Assembly: GCA_018806985.1 (NCBI GenBank)
Contig: JADANN010000098.1
Coordinates: 930,001 to 994,000 of the forward strand
Length of the DNA: 64,000 nucleotides
Reading direction: 5' to 3'
Origin: Angiostrongylus vasorum
Lineage: Eukaryota; Nematoda; Chromadorea; Rhabditida; Metastrongylidae
In this document: positions 26,401 through 36,440 of the stretch, in pieces
How positions within the stretch are numbered: the stretch's first letter is position 1
Layout: each line of letters starts with the position of its first letter
The notes under the pieces: generated by a model
What the model saw: only the letters and a program-made list of their open reading frames with translations
Told to the model about the DNA's origin: nothing
Databases searched by the model: none
Program-made: the position numbers and the translations under genes

Positions 26401-29400
26401 GTGAAGAAAGAAAAGAATAAGAAACCCAACTGACATGATTCCTTTCACAGGCGGAGATGCATTCACTGACATCCGACACCTGCATCGTGATGTCGTCGTT
26501 CTTGTATAATTCGAAGCCTTCAGTGCGCAGAAAACTGAAGAAAAACTCTTACAGTATCACTTACGTATACTGCTATGTAAATAGTGTCTCTCTAGCAAAA
26601 ACCCAAAATCGCAAGTCCTTTTTAGGTACCTAAAGGTATTTCTTAAACATAAGACGTTTTTGCAAATCTTTTTCGAGACAAGATGATGACAACGCCGTGC
26701 TATTTATCGGTTGCAGCTCGTTGAAACCGGGATTAGCGGCGCAGTGGTTAGTAAGGCGGCTCATTAGCAAGGAACGTCCTCGTTCGAGAACACCTTCTCC
26801 CCTCGTCCTCTTCAGCCTTAACACTGTTCTTCTATCAATTTGGGGGAAACCTTAGCCCAGCTATCCCCAAGATTCCAAGAGAGTCGACTGGACCAGCATT
26901 TTATGACATTCTTAAAGACGAAATCCTCAGGCAGCAGCCAAAATAACACACTAAATGTTTGAGGACCATGGAGGAAGCGTTGAGATCCTACACTAGATGT
27001 GATGAGGGCCCATGCAAAATCTAAGAAAAAAAGTAGAAATTTTGTTTATTTCAATCTATGAAACTCCTATAATGATTTGAAGTGCAATACGTACGGCCAC
27101 GTAAACATATTAGAAAGTCAGAGAATTTGTAAACAATGGAAGGCAATCCATAGCAATTTACACAAAGGACGAACTAACTCTAAATATTTTGGATATTTCC
27201 AGCTCCTCAGCAATAGAAATCACGTCATTTTCCAAAGCACAGTTTAAGAATTCTTGAACTACAACCAAAACGATGCTGAGATATTTACAAAACTTTGACC
27301 CCAGGCCGGATCGAACTGCGACTACCCTTTCCGGAGACATGCGTCTTACGCATAGCACCGCTGAAGGCTTCATTATACCTTTCTCTCATCCGCCCTTTTT
27401 ACCATAATTCCATCAGCAATCACCTGTCAGTGGGAATGATCTGGGGAGCACAAATCGGCATTAAAAAATTATGCTGAAGCTGAATCACAGTGTATATGTT
27501 TTATCTACTGTCCCTTACTGGTGACTGCTGATTGCACCGTTAGAGTAAAAAAGACCAGCTAAGAAAAAAGGCAGAACGAGAGTCTCAGCGATGTTGTGCG
27601 TAACACATGGACGCCTCGGAAGGGGTAATCGCCGTTCTGCCTGGTCTGGAGTCGAAATTTTGCAAATATCTCAGCATTATTGTGGTTGTATTTCAAATAA
27701 TACCCTGCCGTGTAGAAAATAATGGGCAGTAGATAAAAGTTATACATCTTACTTTGCAGTTGATTTATTCCTATTACAACTTCGAAAAGTCCTCCCAACG
27801 GTTGCCTCCTCATCGTAGCTGGGTGGTGTTCCTAGATGTCGGACTACGATGCACACTGGGGATTCATCACCTGTCAGGGTTTCCCAAGCTTATAAGAAGT
27901 CCGGCGTTTGCATTAGGAAGCCTAGCTAGGAGTAAACCAATACCAGGCTCCACCACTGTCCTGGTATCAAAGCCGCATGGTGGCCAATCTCCCTTTAATC
28001 CACAAAGGCTGCGACTACCTGTGGTGGTGAAGACCTGGGGCAGACTTTAGCTAGGCTGCCTCAGGATTCCAAGGAACCACAATGGCTTAACCAGCAAACA
28101 AGGATCAAGTATCAAGTACTTCGAAAAGTTAATACTGCCGTAACCACGTATTTCATAAATGCCATCACTGCACTACAGTTGGCAGTTTTCTTTCTACATC
28201 ATTGCGTCTTCTTTTCATATACGTTGACGTTGCCCCTCGCTAAACCTCTACCATACCTGACTTTCCTGCCCGGTGGACAGACCATGACAACCGTTTTCTT
28301 TGGCGAATTCCGCGGGTCAACTTTGATGACATCCGCCGATTTGTCGACGACGTTGGGTTCTTTTCGATGCTTTGGCTTTGATTCACCAAGAATGCCTGTA
28401 AAACGAGCAATTGACAAGATCCCATCTATTTAGTTCTACTAAGAAATGTAGTTGATTTTAAAAAGAACAATCAAATAACCAACGAATTGCTGCGGATAAG
28501 TTGTGATTATACTCAATCGATGTACATATTTTAGAATCCTTTAGAATAGTAAATATTGTTGAACTTAGAAAGGATTCTTTGTTCATTAGAGATGCTGCTT
28601 GTGTTCCAGAAACTTGTAAAAGTGGACAAATTTATTGGTCATGTCCATTTCGATTCCAGGTTTTGTCTTTCGTCGTTCTGTTATTCCCTGTTTACCAGAA
28701 TCTAAGAGACCAAGTTATTTGTTCCTGACTTTCTTCATTCGATGTCATTATAGACGTCGCACCAAAAGTTATAGGTGGCCTGGCCATGACTGCGGATAAT
28801 TCCGATTTCGAATCGCCGTATGCTAGTTCCCCCGATATGGTGACCGAAGATGGTGAGGAAAGTGAGAGGAATCGCCGTGATCTCGGACAAGTAGCCAAGG
28901 CTTCGAGTAAAGAAAAACCTTGCGGAAACAGCAATATACGAGGCAGGTAAAGGAAAAAGTGCGCTTTGTAACCTCCAAGAATTCATTGCAGTGATGTGTT
29001 AGTCAATTACAGCTTCATTCGATTTCATCACTGCCATCGTGGTAATTTATCCATTTTACATTCTTTTTATTTCATTCTATCTCCAATTACAATAGATATC
29101 AATTTGAGCATATCGCCAACGAATTCTTTTCTCTAATTCTAAGCAAACAAAGGCACCGCGTTCAGTTGTCCTTGTGGGCAGTGTTCCGACGGTTTCGGTT
29201 ACGGCCATCTGGGTTGTACTCGTTGTCAGCCACATCCCCGTCTCAGCGAAGCTACAATGTAGGCGTCTTCATTTCAACTAGATGAAACCTTCACCATCGA
29301 TCTTTTTTATCGCTCTTTTTAATGCCATACATTGAGACATGGTGTTCATTGACATCACTTTTAACTATCGTACTCACTTCAGACACTCAACGACATGAGT

Positions 29401-32400
29401 GGGCTCGAAGTAATCGCGGGTTTGGAACCTCAGCAGACGTGCTGGTGGCTGATCACCGACATGAGCGAATAAATCGCATACCCTGAACCATATGAATGAT
29501 TCGCTAATGTTTAATTTATCTTCGTTTCCACCATTAACAGAGAATATATTTGTGCTTTATAGCAACAATCAAGAGTTCTTCAATAGAATTTTATGAGCTT
29601 CAAATACCATCGCCACAGAAAATATGATGAAGTAGATATTTTTCACCATTTATGATGTTTCTCTAGAATTTCACGCATCATATATTCCTTCACTATCGCC
29701 TGAACTCTGTAGTTTGAGATATGGTTCCTACAATTCAGAGTTCTATTCTAATTTCGTGTCCAATCAAGGACCATAAAGTCCACGTAGTTCTGACCGTTGG
29801 ATGTTTGTTAAGCAGTTTTATAATCAAATTCGTTGGTAGAACATTACTGGATGTCCATTTGGATGATTGTGTGCTACTTATGTAAGGTGAAGAATTAGAA
29901 ATACCTGATTAATGTTATCATAAATAAATGAGCGGCAACTGTACACGCCGGTCTGGCTGTTCAAACAATGTGATTTACATCGAACCAGAGAGATTGACGA
30001 TCTGAAAAACGTCCTTTTGAGTCCAAGTTTTGCTTTCCATGCTTCTTTTTATTGGGCATTGTAAAATTAGCATCTCATCACAGCGATCGGTAGTTATAGT
30101 TAAAATAGCAGCGAAAGCCGATACGGTAACTGTAGCCAGCCATCTTAGATTTAGCACAATTACTTTGTAATGACCTGAAAAGGGCGCAGTGGTGGGAGGC
30201 GCCACTGCAACACACACGTGGAATCGATCCCCCGCGCACATGGCCTACCAAGCTTTCCATCCTTCCGGGGTTGGCAGATTGGTACCAGACTTGTCTGGGA
30301 GGATAGCAGAACTGGCTCGATACATCGGTAGGCCACTGTGAATCACTGCAAAGGCCAGATATGCATTCATTACCTCCAGCGATAATTAACGAATTCGAAT
30401 GCATGGCGCATCCCTCAGGTATTAATCAACGCAGAGAGCTTTATCCTTCTATCTTTTTTTTTACTTTGTAATAATCATTGGATGACAAGACTAGACAACT
30501 AGAAGCGTTCCATTCATCGGCAGCAGCACGTTCAGTACGGTTCACTTTTTGGTTTTTAAGCTTAAGCTTAGGGTTATCAGCACGGCCAGCTTTCGTTACA
30601 CTGAAGCTATTACCGAGACTAGTAAGACGGAATTGTTTGCAAAGTAAATGAATAGCGACGTATTCGGACTGTCAACGCAATTGGTCGCCGCTTTAAAGTG
30701 ACGATGAGCACTTAGCCCATGAACTCGTAGTCTTCTCTAAGATTGCTTGTTATTATAAAACAAATAAATGTTATACAACTATAATGATGCTGAGATATTT
30801 GCAAAACACTTGACCGCAGGTGTCTGCGTGACACCTCTAGTGCCATCAGCCCGTTGACGGGTGATTGCTGATGGCAGTGGTAGATAGAAAACTAGCGGAG
30901 AGACAAATGAAACGAAGAACCCGTATGGTGTGGTGGTGAACGCATTAGCCCTCGGAAAGAGTAATAACGTAGTCCGATCCCCACCGCAGACGTCTGCGGT
31001 CCGGAGTTTTGCAAATATGTCAGCATCATTATAGTTGTATTTCACATAGTACCCAGCCGTGAAAAACTGTGGTAAGCAGCAAATAAAAAGTTAACATAGT
31101 AAGTGTTATTTTACAATGAAGGAAGCATCACTGATTACCTCCTCTCATATGGTTGTGCATTCACAATAATACAGTTCGCATAACGGCGATAGCAAGGATC
31201 ATCTGCAAACAATAGCGATAATGTCGAATCCATAAGCTTAAGTCTAATCCTAACGCCCAAGCCTAATAAACTTGAATTCAGTTAATCGTTAGTCCAATAC
31301 ATCACCTTGATTACGGCCTCTATACAAAGCTAGTTAAGAATACAAGAGACGAATTTCATCTCACAGAGTTCTAATATCCATATTTATTGTCAGTAAACGT
31401 TAAGTAGTAGTAAAGTAATCGTTTACTGGAAAGGAAGACTACTAAATTTGAAAAGTAAGCAACGAAAAACAGGCACAAAACCAAAACAATTTCAATCTAG
31501 GCACTTATGAGCCACTGCAGTGATCTCCTAATTCCTGCAATACGGTTTTACATGCAAGAATAGAATTTGAAAGGGCTTAAACTAGTCCTTAGACATGTGT
31601 GGATAACTTGTTTAGAAATTTCAAATGGAGCTTGTTCGCTTTTCAGTAATTTCTACAAAACGACATCTGATCGCATTAGCTCATTTATTAAGTGATGGAT
31701 ATTTTTCCGAAGAACAATGACCAACTGGTGTCCGGAATTCCCGCGACCACTTGGCGCTGCTCGGCGGAGTCGCGGTCGACCTGCAAACGAATGATGAGCA
31801 GTGGCCAGAGCTTCATCCCTCCACATTTCTCGTCCAACTTAAACCGAGCACATAGAAAGCGACGTTACGCCACAAGCAAGCCGGTCATTATTTAGCAAAA
31901 ATATCAGAATTGTATCCACAATGAGGTCGAAAATATGAGGACTCGAAACTCCGGTTGAGCTTCAAACTCGTGATTACCCTTTCCGAGTGCTCCTATGTTA
32001 TCCAATACACCATCGAGTCACTTGTTTTGCGCATTCCTCTCAACCAGTTTTTTTTACCTTAACCTTACTAGTCAAACGAGCAAAGGACTAGGTTGGTGCA
32101 ATGAATAACACTTGAGTCCCCGGAAAGGGTAATCGCAGATTCGAAGCGCAACAAGGATTCCGAGTTTTGCTAATATCTCAGCGTCGTTGTGGTTGTATTT
32201 CATATAATATCCCGCCATGGAAAAAAATAATATGCAGTAAATAAAACCTAAACATGTCAGAATTAATACTTTGTATATCTAAAAAACTGTGACAATTCAT
32301 AGGCAGAAAGTTCTTGAAATACTTCAAGGGCCCGCTCTGACTGCTTTCACGTAATTTAAGTACTTTAATGAGAAGTGATGTTTTAATTCAAAGTTGCTTA

Positions 32401-32624
32401 CAACGTAGCAATGACGGCATTTTTTCACTAAAATACTACTGGAATTTTTTTCTTCTGGACACGGCAACCCATCCCACCTGTACACTTGGATTCAGCAAAG
32501 CGGTGACCTCGAAGCCCGCGTGGTCCGACTTAGAAGGGAAAATCTGCGCCCGACTCTGTGGCTGTGCACTAATGATGTTGGCAGGTTTCTCCTTTTTCTT
32601 CTCGAAGTAACTATAGAAGGCATT
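20441..32624 (-). CDS. Secreted/extracellular-matrix-type protein with PAN/apple domains and a TSP1 repeat, multi-exon, incomplete model
   Basis: Exons, in transcription order: 32624-32478 (phase 0), 31780-31722 (0 to 2), 29482-29378 (2 to 2), [missing exon], 28395-28257 (1 to 2), 26534-26435 (2 to 0), 24599-24462 (0 to 0), 23358-23181, 22662-22512, 21521-21342 (1 to 1), 20643-20441 (weak acceptor, stop). PAN signatures: VCDLFAHVGDQPPARLLRFQ ... VVECLK (first), GFELYKNDDITMQ ... SECISACERNH plus ALDCRSFDF ... FYYEKIC (second), and FEICFEHCFDSQKIFGFNC plus NCILNSEDRHTQ ... VDYFEIGC (third). The 21521-21342 exon holds a TSP1 repeat: TEWSKC, HRRRDC, then YCGMESRPC. PAN and TSP1 modules are extracellular, so the product is probably secreted or cuticle-associated, like nematode NOAH-type proteins; no ZP domain was found here. 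The start codon and signal peptide are not resolved. Confidence 0.65.
21342..21521 (-). CDS. TSP1-repeat exon of the PAN/TSP1 gene
   Basis: 180 nt, phase 1 at both ends (acceptor CAACTTTAG, donor GTAAAT), the classic symmetrical module exon. It encodes a thrombospondin type 1 repeat: a W-S-x-C start, an RRR basic stretch, then four further cysteines. A phase 1-1 exon can be added or skipped without changing the frame. Confidence 0.75.
21715..21830 (-). repeat. Repeat family A, remnant
   Basis: Minus-strand tail of the family only: GTTCCGAGTTATGCAAATGT, CTCAGCATTTCTGTAGTTGT. It lies between the TSP1 exon and exon 22512-22662. Confidence 0.5.
23395..24095 (+). mobile_element. RTE-type LINE remnant, strongly decayed
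   Basis: The plus-strand reading, across frames, shows the C-terminal landmarks of the RTE protein: NPKKTMFVRD (about 23425), VEKEMLGVSH (about 23755), GEGIQTSDI (about 23795), NDNRW (about 23905) and a terminal tail. Stops and shifts are frequent. It lies in the intron between exons 24462-24599 and 23181-23358 of the minus-strand PAN gene, opposite to that gene's transcription. Confidence 0.55.
24735..25005 (+). repeat. MITE-like repeat family A, plus copy
   Basis: Nearly complete: core ATGCTGAGATATTTGCAAAA (about 24750), GGACCGCAGG-like block, GTTCACCACCACACCATGCG, CAGTGCCATCAGCAATCACC, end near CCAAATCACAATATTAAC. The next copy begins in the same base run. Confidence 0.8.
25005..25265. 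repeat. MITE-like family A, composite head-to-head copy
   Basis: It starts as a plus copy (TTACAATTTTTCACGGCAGG), then switches at about 25080 to the minus orientation (GGATCCGCATGGTGTGGTGG ... GTTTTGCAAATATCTCAGCA). The result is a short palindrome-like composite in tandem with 24735-25005. Confidence 0.7.
26722..26815 (+). repeat. tRNA-derived SINE, second family (single plus copy)
   Basis: A-box-like TAGCGGCGCAGTGGTTAG followed by a B-box-like CGTTCGAGAAC about 40 nt later. It resembles a degenerate tRNA but lacks an aminoacyl stem, so it is not a functional tRNA. Confidence 0.45.
27268..27745. repeat. MITE-like family A, plus copy followed by minus copy
   Basis: 27268-27485 runs in the plus direction (GATGCTGAGATATTTACAAA ... 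CAGCAATCACCTGTCAGTGG). 27490-27745 runs in the minus direction (ACTGGTGACTGCTGATTGCA ... GCAAATATCTCAGCATTATT). Tail-to-tail pair. Confidence 0.7.
27786..28092 (-). repeat. Dispersed repeat family C
   Basis: It shares, in inverse orientation to 36013-36347, the blocks CCTCATCGTAGCTGGGTGGT, GGTATCAAAGCCGCATGGTG and GGATTCCAAGGAACCACAATGG. Three clear copies occur in the window (also 43850-44148). No ORF is conserved between copies. Confidence 0.7.
28786..29472 (+). CDS. Candidate small plus-strand gene, three exons, conflicts with the PAN gene
   Basis: ATG at 28786 follows an acceptor (GTCATTATAG, 28753). Exons 28786-28946 (phase 2), 29144-29258 (phase 0), 29383-29472 (TAA). The first exon is acidic and serine-rich (MTADNSDFESPYASSPDM), with good donor and acceptor. 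The last exon fully overlaps the minus-strand PAN exon 29378-29482, so both cannot easily be right. I favour the minus strand for the shared part because its content is PAN-like and its phase joins 31722-31780. In another frame the middle exon has a cysteine cluster (CPCGQCSDGFGYGHLGCTRC) that may be chance. No family recognised. Confidence 0.3.
30178..30460 (+). repeat. tRNA-derived SINE, family 1
   Basis: Head: A-box-like GGGCGCAGTGGTGGGAGGCG and B-box-like GGAATCGATCCCCC. Body: AGACTTGTCTGGGAGGATAG, ATACATCGGTAGGCCACTG. Tail: ATTAATCAACGCAGAGAGCT, then a TTTATCC-rich end. Ten copies were seen in the window. Confidence 0.75.
30776..31095. repeat. MITE-like family A, composite
   Basis: A short plus core at 30780-30830 joins a nearly full minus copy (GTTGACGGGTGATTGCTGAT ... 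TTTTGCAAATATGTCAGCAT ... TGAAAAACTGTGGTAAGCAG). Confidence 0.7.
31900..32250. repeat. MITE-like family A, diverged composite
   Basis: A diverged plus half (about 31920-32075: GATTACCCTTTCCGAGTGCT, CTCAACCAGTTTTTTTTACC) followed by a minus half (TTTTGCTAATATCTCAGCGT ... CCCGCCATGGAAAAAAATAA). Confidence 0.55.
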
Positions 32625-35298
32625 CTGAAAGTGAGATTGTTATATCAATGGCTACTAGATTGTTCTATTTCTTTGTATACCATAAATTTACGTTACTGTG
32701 AAAAATATTTGCAGCCAAATATGTCTAGGACTGGACATGCAAAAAGTTTTTAAACATGTTCAAAAAGTCATCACTATCCAGAAAAAAAACCGCGAACGAC
32801 AATGTATCGACTTTTTTTATATGCTGCCTCTTTGCTTCACAATGTCACTATGTTTCAAAAGACCGAATAAGAACGACAACTAATTGTTAAAATTTGTTAA
32901 CTAACAAAAGAACACCTCTGCTTTTATTGTGTTTTTTTGCTTGGAAGTAGAAAAATACGGAGAACTGGTCGACTGCAGAAATACATCACTGAAATACACA
33001 TAATGAATAATAGACTTCACATATCACTATCGAGATTTCACCGCCTCAGTGTAGCGGGTAGGTGGAGAACGTGGGTTTTGGGTGGTGGATTATAAACATG
33101 CAGCAAAGGTTCTCTCCTAATTCATAGCCAACTAAGCCAAGCTGGGAAGGATTCAAAGATTTCCATGCTGATATCTGATGAAGGGATATCAGTACAATGA
33201 ATCGCTGCCATCCAAGAAATCTTATCGCAAAGTGACAAAGCTCTTATCGACCCACAGAGTTTGGCGAATTTCTCGAGCAACTAGATCGAAAAAACATAAC
33301 AAGGCTATCTAGAGAAATCAGAAAAACAACGGTCCAGTCAGAAGAATACCAATAAAATGAAAAATATGATGGAAGCCGGCCGCACCATTCCTTGCCAAGA
33401 TGGCCCATTCAAAAAAAAGAAACATTGTTATGAGATGCCATCTCCATCAACTGCAATTCTTATAAACGTTGAGTGCTTATAAACAAGCACCAGAAAGGTA
33501 TATCCTTCCTTAACTCGACGGACACGAGCAGCACCACACATTCTACATAAAGCCTTTTCTTCTCTACTGTTTTAAAAGATACTCTCTTAATTAGTTCACC
33601 CAAGTTTCTGACCGACTTGACTCATAGGATACAGCTGCATTAAAAAAAAACACTCAAACGCGTATACGTAAATATATCGTAGATAGCAAAGGATTTCATA
33701 ACACGCATATACCTCCGAAACTGCAACAATGTCTACGCACTCTAGGATCTCCTTTAGAGCAATAACTCTAGCATACTCTTGCACTAACTCCGCTCACTCC
33801 ATTAGTACCATTAGTATCTCCCCTGACTTTTCACGTGATCTAAACCAGCATCCTGTCGCGCTTCCCCTCGACATACTCTTCGTAGATAACAATCTGTTGT
33901 ATCAGCGTTTTTCGTTGCATTACTTGGGCAGTATTTTGCAGAAGAGATTTTGCTGTCGTTAATGCCCCCTTCTTACTTGTTCTATCATCTTTGAGTGTTG
34001 ATAACATTACTACAGGTACTGTTTATATGTACACTGATTAATTTCGCTATGTTGATATCGCTTTAAAATATTGCTTATATGAGAGTTTAAGTGCTCAAGT
34101 TTGAAGTTTGGCGGAATGGCGAATCAAAAAGAATCGCATGGCAGAGCAACAGATAACTTCTTACATATCACACATTTTGCTGCATTATTGACTAAAATGG
34201 CTCCTTTTTTAGAGAGAAAAGGACATTTTGAATTTTTGAGAGTAGCAATAAAATCCGTTGAATGTGGAGAGAGCCGCATTTTTATAATTGCCCATCATCC
34301 TTTTCCTTGTTCCACTAATTCACTCAGAAATCAACTTACTTACGAATAATGGCAAGTAGCCTATATTGAATGACAAACTTGAACCACATACATGTGGAAT
34401 GCAAAGAATAAGTCTTGACCAACCATGTTCATAAAGATACTATTTTGTACTCAAATTGCAAAATGTATTGAATTAACGTTTATGATCCAAAGACATAGAA
34501 GCATATTTAGTCCCTACTCAAATAATCAACTACTTAAATCCTTGTGTGATAAATAAAAGGACGCGGAAAGCCCATGACTAGAGATGCCGCCCAATAACAC
34601 GTGCACGGCAGTCGCTTGGAACCCACACCGTACTTACTAACCCCGCCATCCCATCGAGGTCGTGGAATTGGTGTCTCTCGACGAAAAGCTCCCTTAACAA
34701 AGCGGGCGATTGCTTCTAGTGAACACCTCGGAACGCCCTAGCACACATGTGCCAGGATTCCAGAGAAAATCTACTCGATTACCACTCAGAATATTCATAA
34801 GACCAAAATCATCAAGCAACAGCCGAATTCACATGCAAATCTGTAGGCACTGTTGGATAATGGATAGGAGAAAACGAATCGAATGAAGGAAGTGCTTATA
34901 TACACATTTTGTGATGCAGGGTCATCTAGTAAGGAGACAAATAAAGTGGCAACCGCTATGATGCTGAGATATTTGCCAAACTTAAACCCCCAGACCAGAT
35001 CAACCCGCCATTACCTTTTTCCGGGGGCTCACGTGTTACGCACGGTACCACTGACGCCCTTGCTTTAGCTTTCTCTCAGCCAATTTTCTACCTAAGAGTG
35101 TCATCAACAATCATTCGTCAACGGTAGTAACGATCTACGAAGCACAAATCGGCATTGAACCCAGCTTAGCTGAGGATGTAGTTAAAAAATAAAAAATAAT
35201 GAGAATAAAATTATAGAAAAGAGGTTGATGACCAAGGTGGTGACCTATGGCGATAATTACAACGAAAAACGGTGGTAAAATAAACTAGTACACGTCAC
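32625..35298. other. No gene seen; repeats and unassigned sequence
   Basis: Apart from a family A copy at 34955-35185 I see no supported gene. ORFs at 33729-33962 and 34101-34349 (plus) have no splice context or recognisable domain. A missing 5' exon of the PAN gene may lie here. Confidence 0.4.
34955..35185 (+). repeat. MITE-like family A, plus copy, diverged
   Basis: Core TGATGCTGAGATATTTGCCA, CCAGACCAGATCAACC, TCTCAGCCAATTTTCTACCT, then ATCGGCATTGAACCCAGCTT. Confidence 0.65.
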
Positions 35299-35480
35299 CT
35301 CTCCTTATAACCGCCACTTGATGTAATGTCCTCGAACACGTCGCTGGAGTTCGTTGTTGCTGGTCTGACGACAACCAACACAAGCAGTGTAGTGAATTGC
35401 AGCCACTTGTTGAATCGACAAAGGATGTACCTAAGAAATCTATTACTTCGCTCCCCACTCTTTTGCGCTACTATTTCTAT
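35299..35480 (-). CDS. Candidate exon with a hydrophobic signal-like segment
   Basis: A minus-strand open frame ending at a good donor (GAGAG|GTGACG, phase 2). It encodes a hydrophobic run (WLQFTTLLVLVVV) followed by RPATTNSSDVFEDITSSGGY, which looks like a signal peptide and the start of a mature secreted chain. There is no ATG in frame in this exon, so the start would be in an upstream exon. It could be the 5' part of the PAN/TSP1 gene, which needs a signal peptide, but no phase-compatible exon links it to 32624. Confidence 0.35.
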
Positions 35481-35616
35481 ACCTAGGATCAACTCAAGTA
35501 AACAAAACCGTTCTAGTTTACAACTACTGAAGTTACGGTATTGTAAATAACTACTGAAGCGAAAAGTGAAGATGATGCAGCTGAGATGAATTTCAGCAAT
35601 ATTTCAAATGGTTTAA

Positions 35617-35883
35617 AACGAAGGAAAATTTCCTACAACTGCTGTGATTGCCGAAATTTTCAGCGACACAAATGTCTCATGCAATTTTTGCTTAGATTCA
35701 TTAGAAAAAGAATGGTGCGACTGTATTCCATTAACACATTGGCGACGACATGCTACGATATGCATCATATATTCAAGTATAGATCAGATGAAAAGCAAAC
35801 TGCCGGAGTGCACCATATACGATTCACTTTCTTCCGCTTTCCCGTATAGTTTTTTTTGCGAGCTTCTTGGTAAAGAAATATAA
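35617..35883 (+). pseudogene. Divergent BIR-like (inhibitor-of-apoptosis zinc-binding) ORF
   Basis: The open frame from after an in-frame stop (35614) to TAA at 35881 encodes NVSCNFCLDSLEKEW, then CIPLTHWRRHATICIIY. This follows the BIR plan: C-x2-C, L..W, P, then H and C. The last spacing is H-x7-C rather than H-x6-C, and the first is C-x15-H rather than C-x16-H. The N-terminal R..TF..W part and the AGF segment are missing, and there is no ATG. It may be a relic, a misread exon or chance. Flanked by AT-rich repeats. Confidence 0.3.
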
Positions 35884-36440
35884 TAATGGTATATAATAGG
35901 AAAAAATAAGATGAAAAAACACAACAATAGTATACAATACAATAATAGTATATACTTACTTACTTGAACTTGAACGGCTCGTCCTCACTAGTTGTAGGGG
36001 GCCCAGCATAATCGCCATGTTTCGGAGATTTGCTGGTTAAGCCATTGTGGTTCCCTGGAATCACAAAGGCAGCCTGGGAAAAAGTCTGCCCCAGGTCGTC
36101 ACCACGGAAGACAGCCGCAGCCTTTGTGGATCAGAAGGAGATTTACCACCATGCGACTTTGATACCAGGACGATGGTGGATCCTGGTGTTGGTTTACTCT
36201 CAGCTAGGCTTCCTGATGGGAACGCCGGAGTCCTTGTCAGGTTGGTAGACCCTACTGGGGAGACGAATGCCCCACTGTACATCGCAGTCCGACACTCAGG
36301 AACACCTCCCAGCCACGATGAGGCGGTAAACCGTTGAGAGGATAATAGTATATAAAAGAAAAAAATTTAAAAAAATTAAAAAAATACGACAATAGTATAC
36401 AACATAGTAGTAGTATATAATATAATAATAGTAGTTGATA
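35884..36440. repeat. AT-rich AATAGTATAT repeat split by a family C element
   Basis: ACAATAGTATACAAT/AATAGTATATA units occur at 35884-35958 and again at 36340-36440. A family C repeat (36013-36347) sits between, as if inserted into the AT-rich tract. Confidence 0.6.
36013..36347 (+). repeat. Dispersed repeat family C, plus copy
   Basis: Blocks TAAGCCATTGTGGTTCCCTG, CACCATGCGACTTTGATACC, TGGTGTTGGTTTACTCTCAG, CCCAGCCACGATGAGGCGGT. These are the reverse complement of the blocks in the 27786-28092 copy, so the ends can be read by comparing the two. Confidence 0.75.

Noticed and set aside
26722..26815. A true tRNA gene
   Set aside because: A and B boxes are suggested, but no acceptor stem or anticodon loop can be folded.
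33729..33962. Plus ORF containing LDILFVDNN ... YLGSILQ, vaguely like a LINE palm region
   Set aside because: Only short fragments resemble reverse transcriptase; none of the other landmarks are in order.
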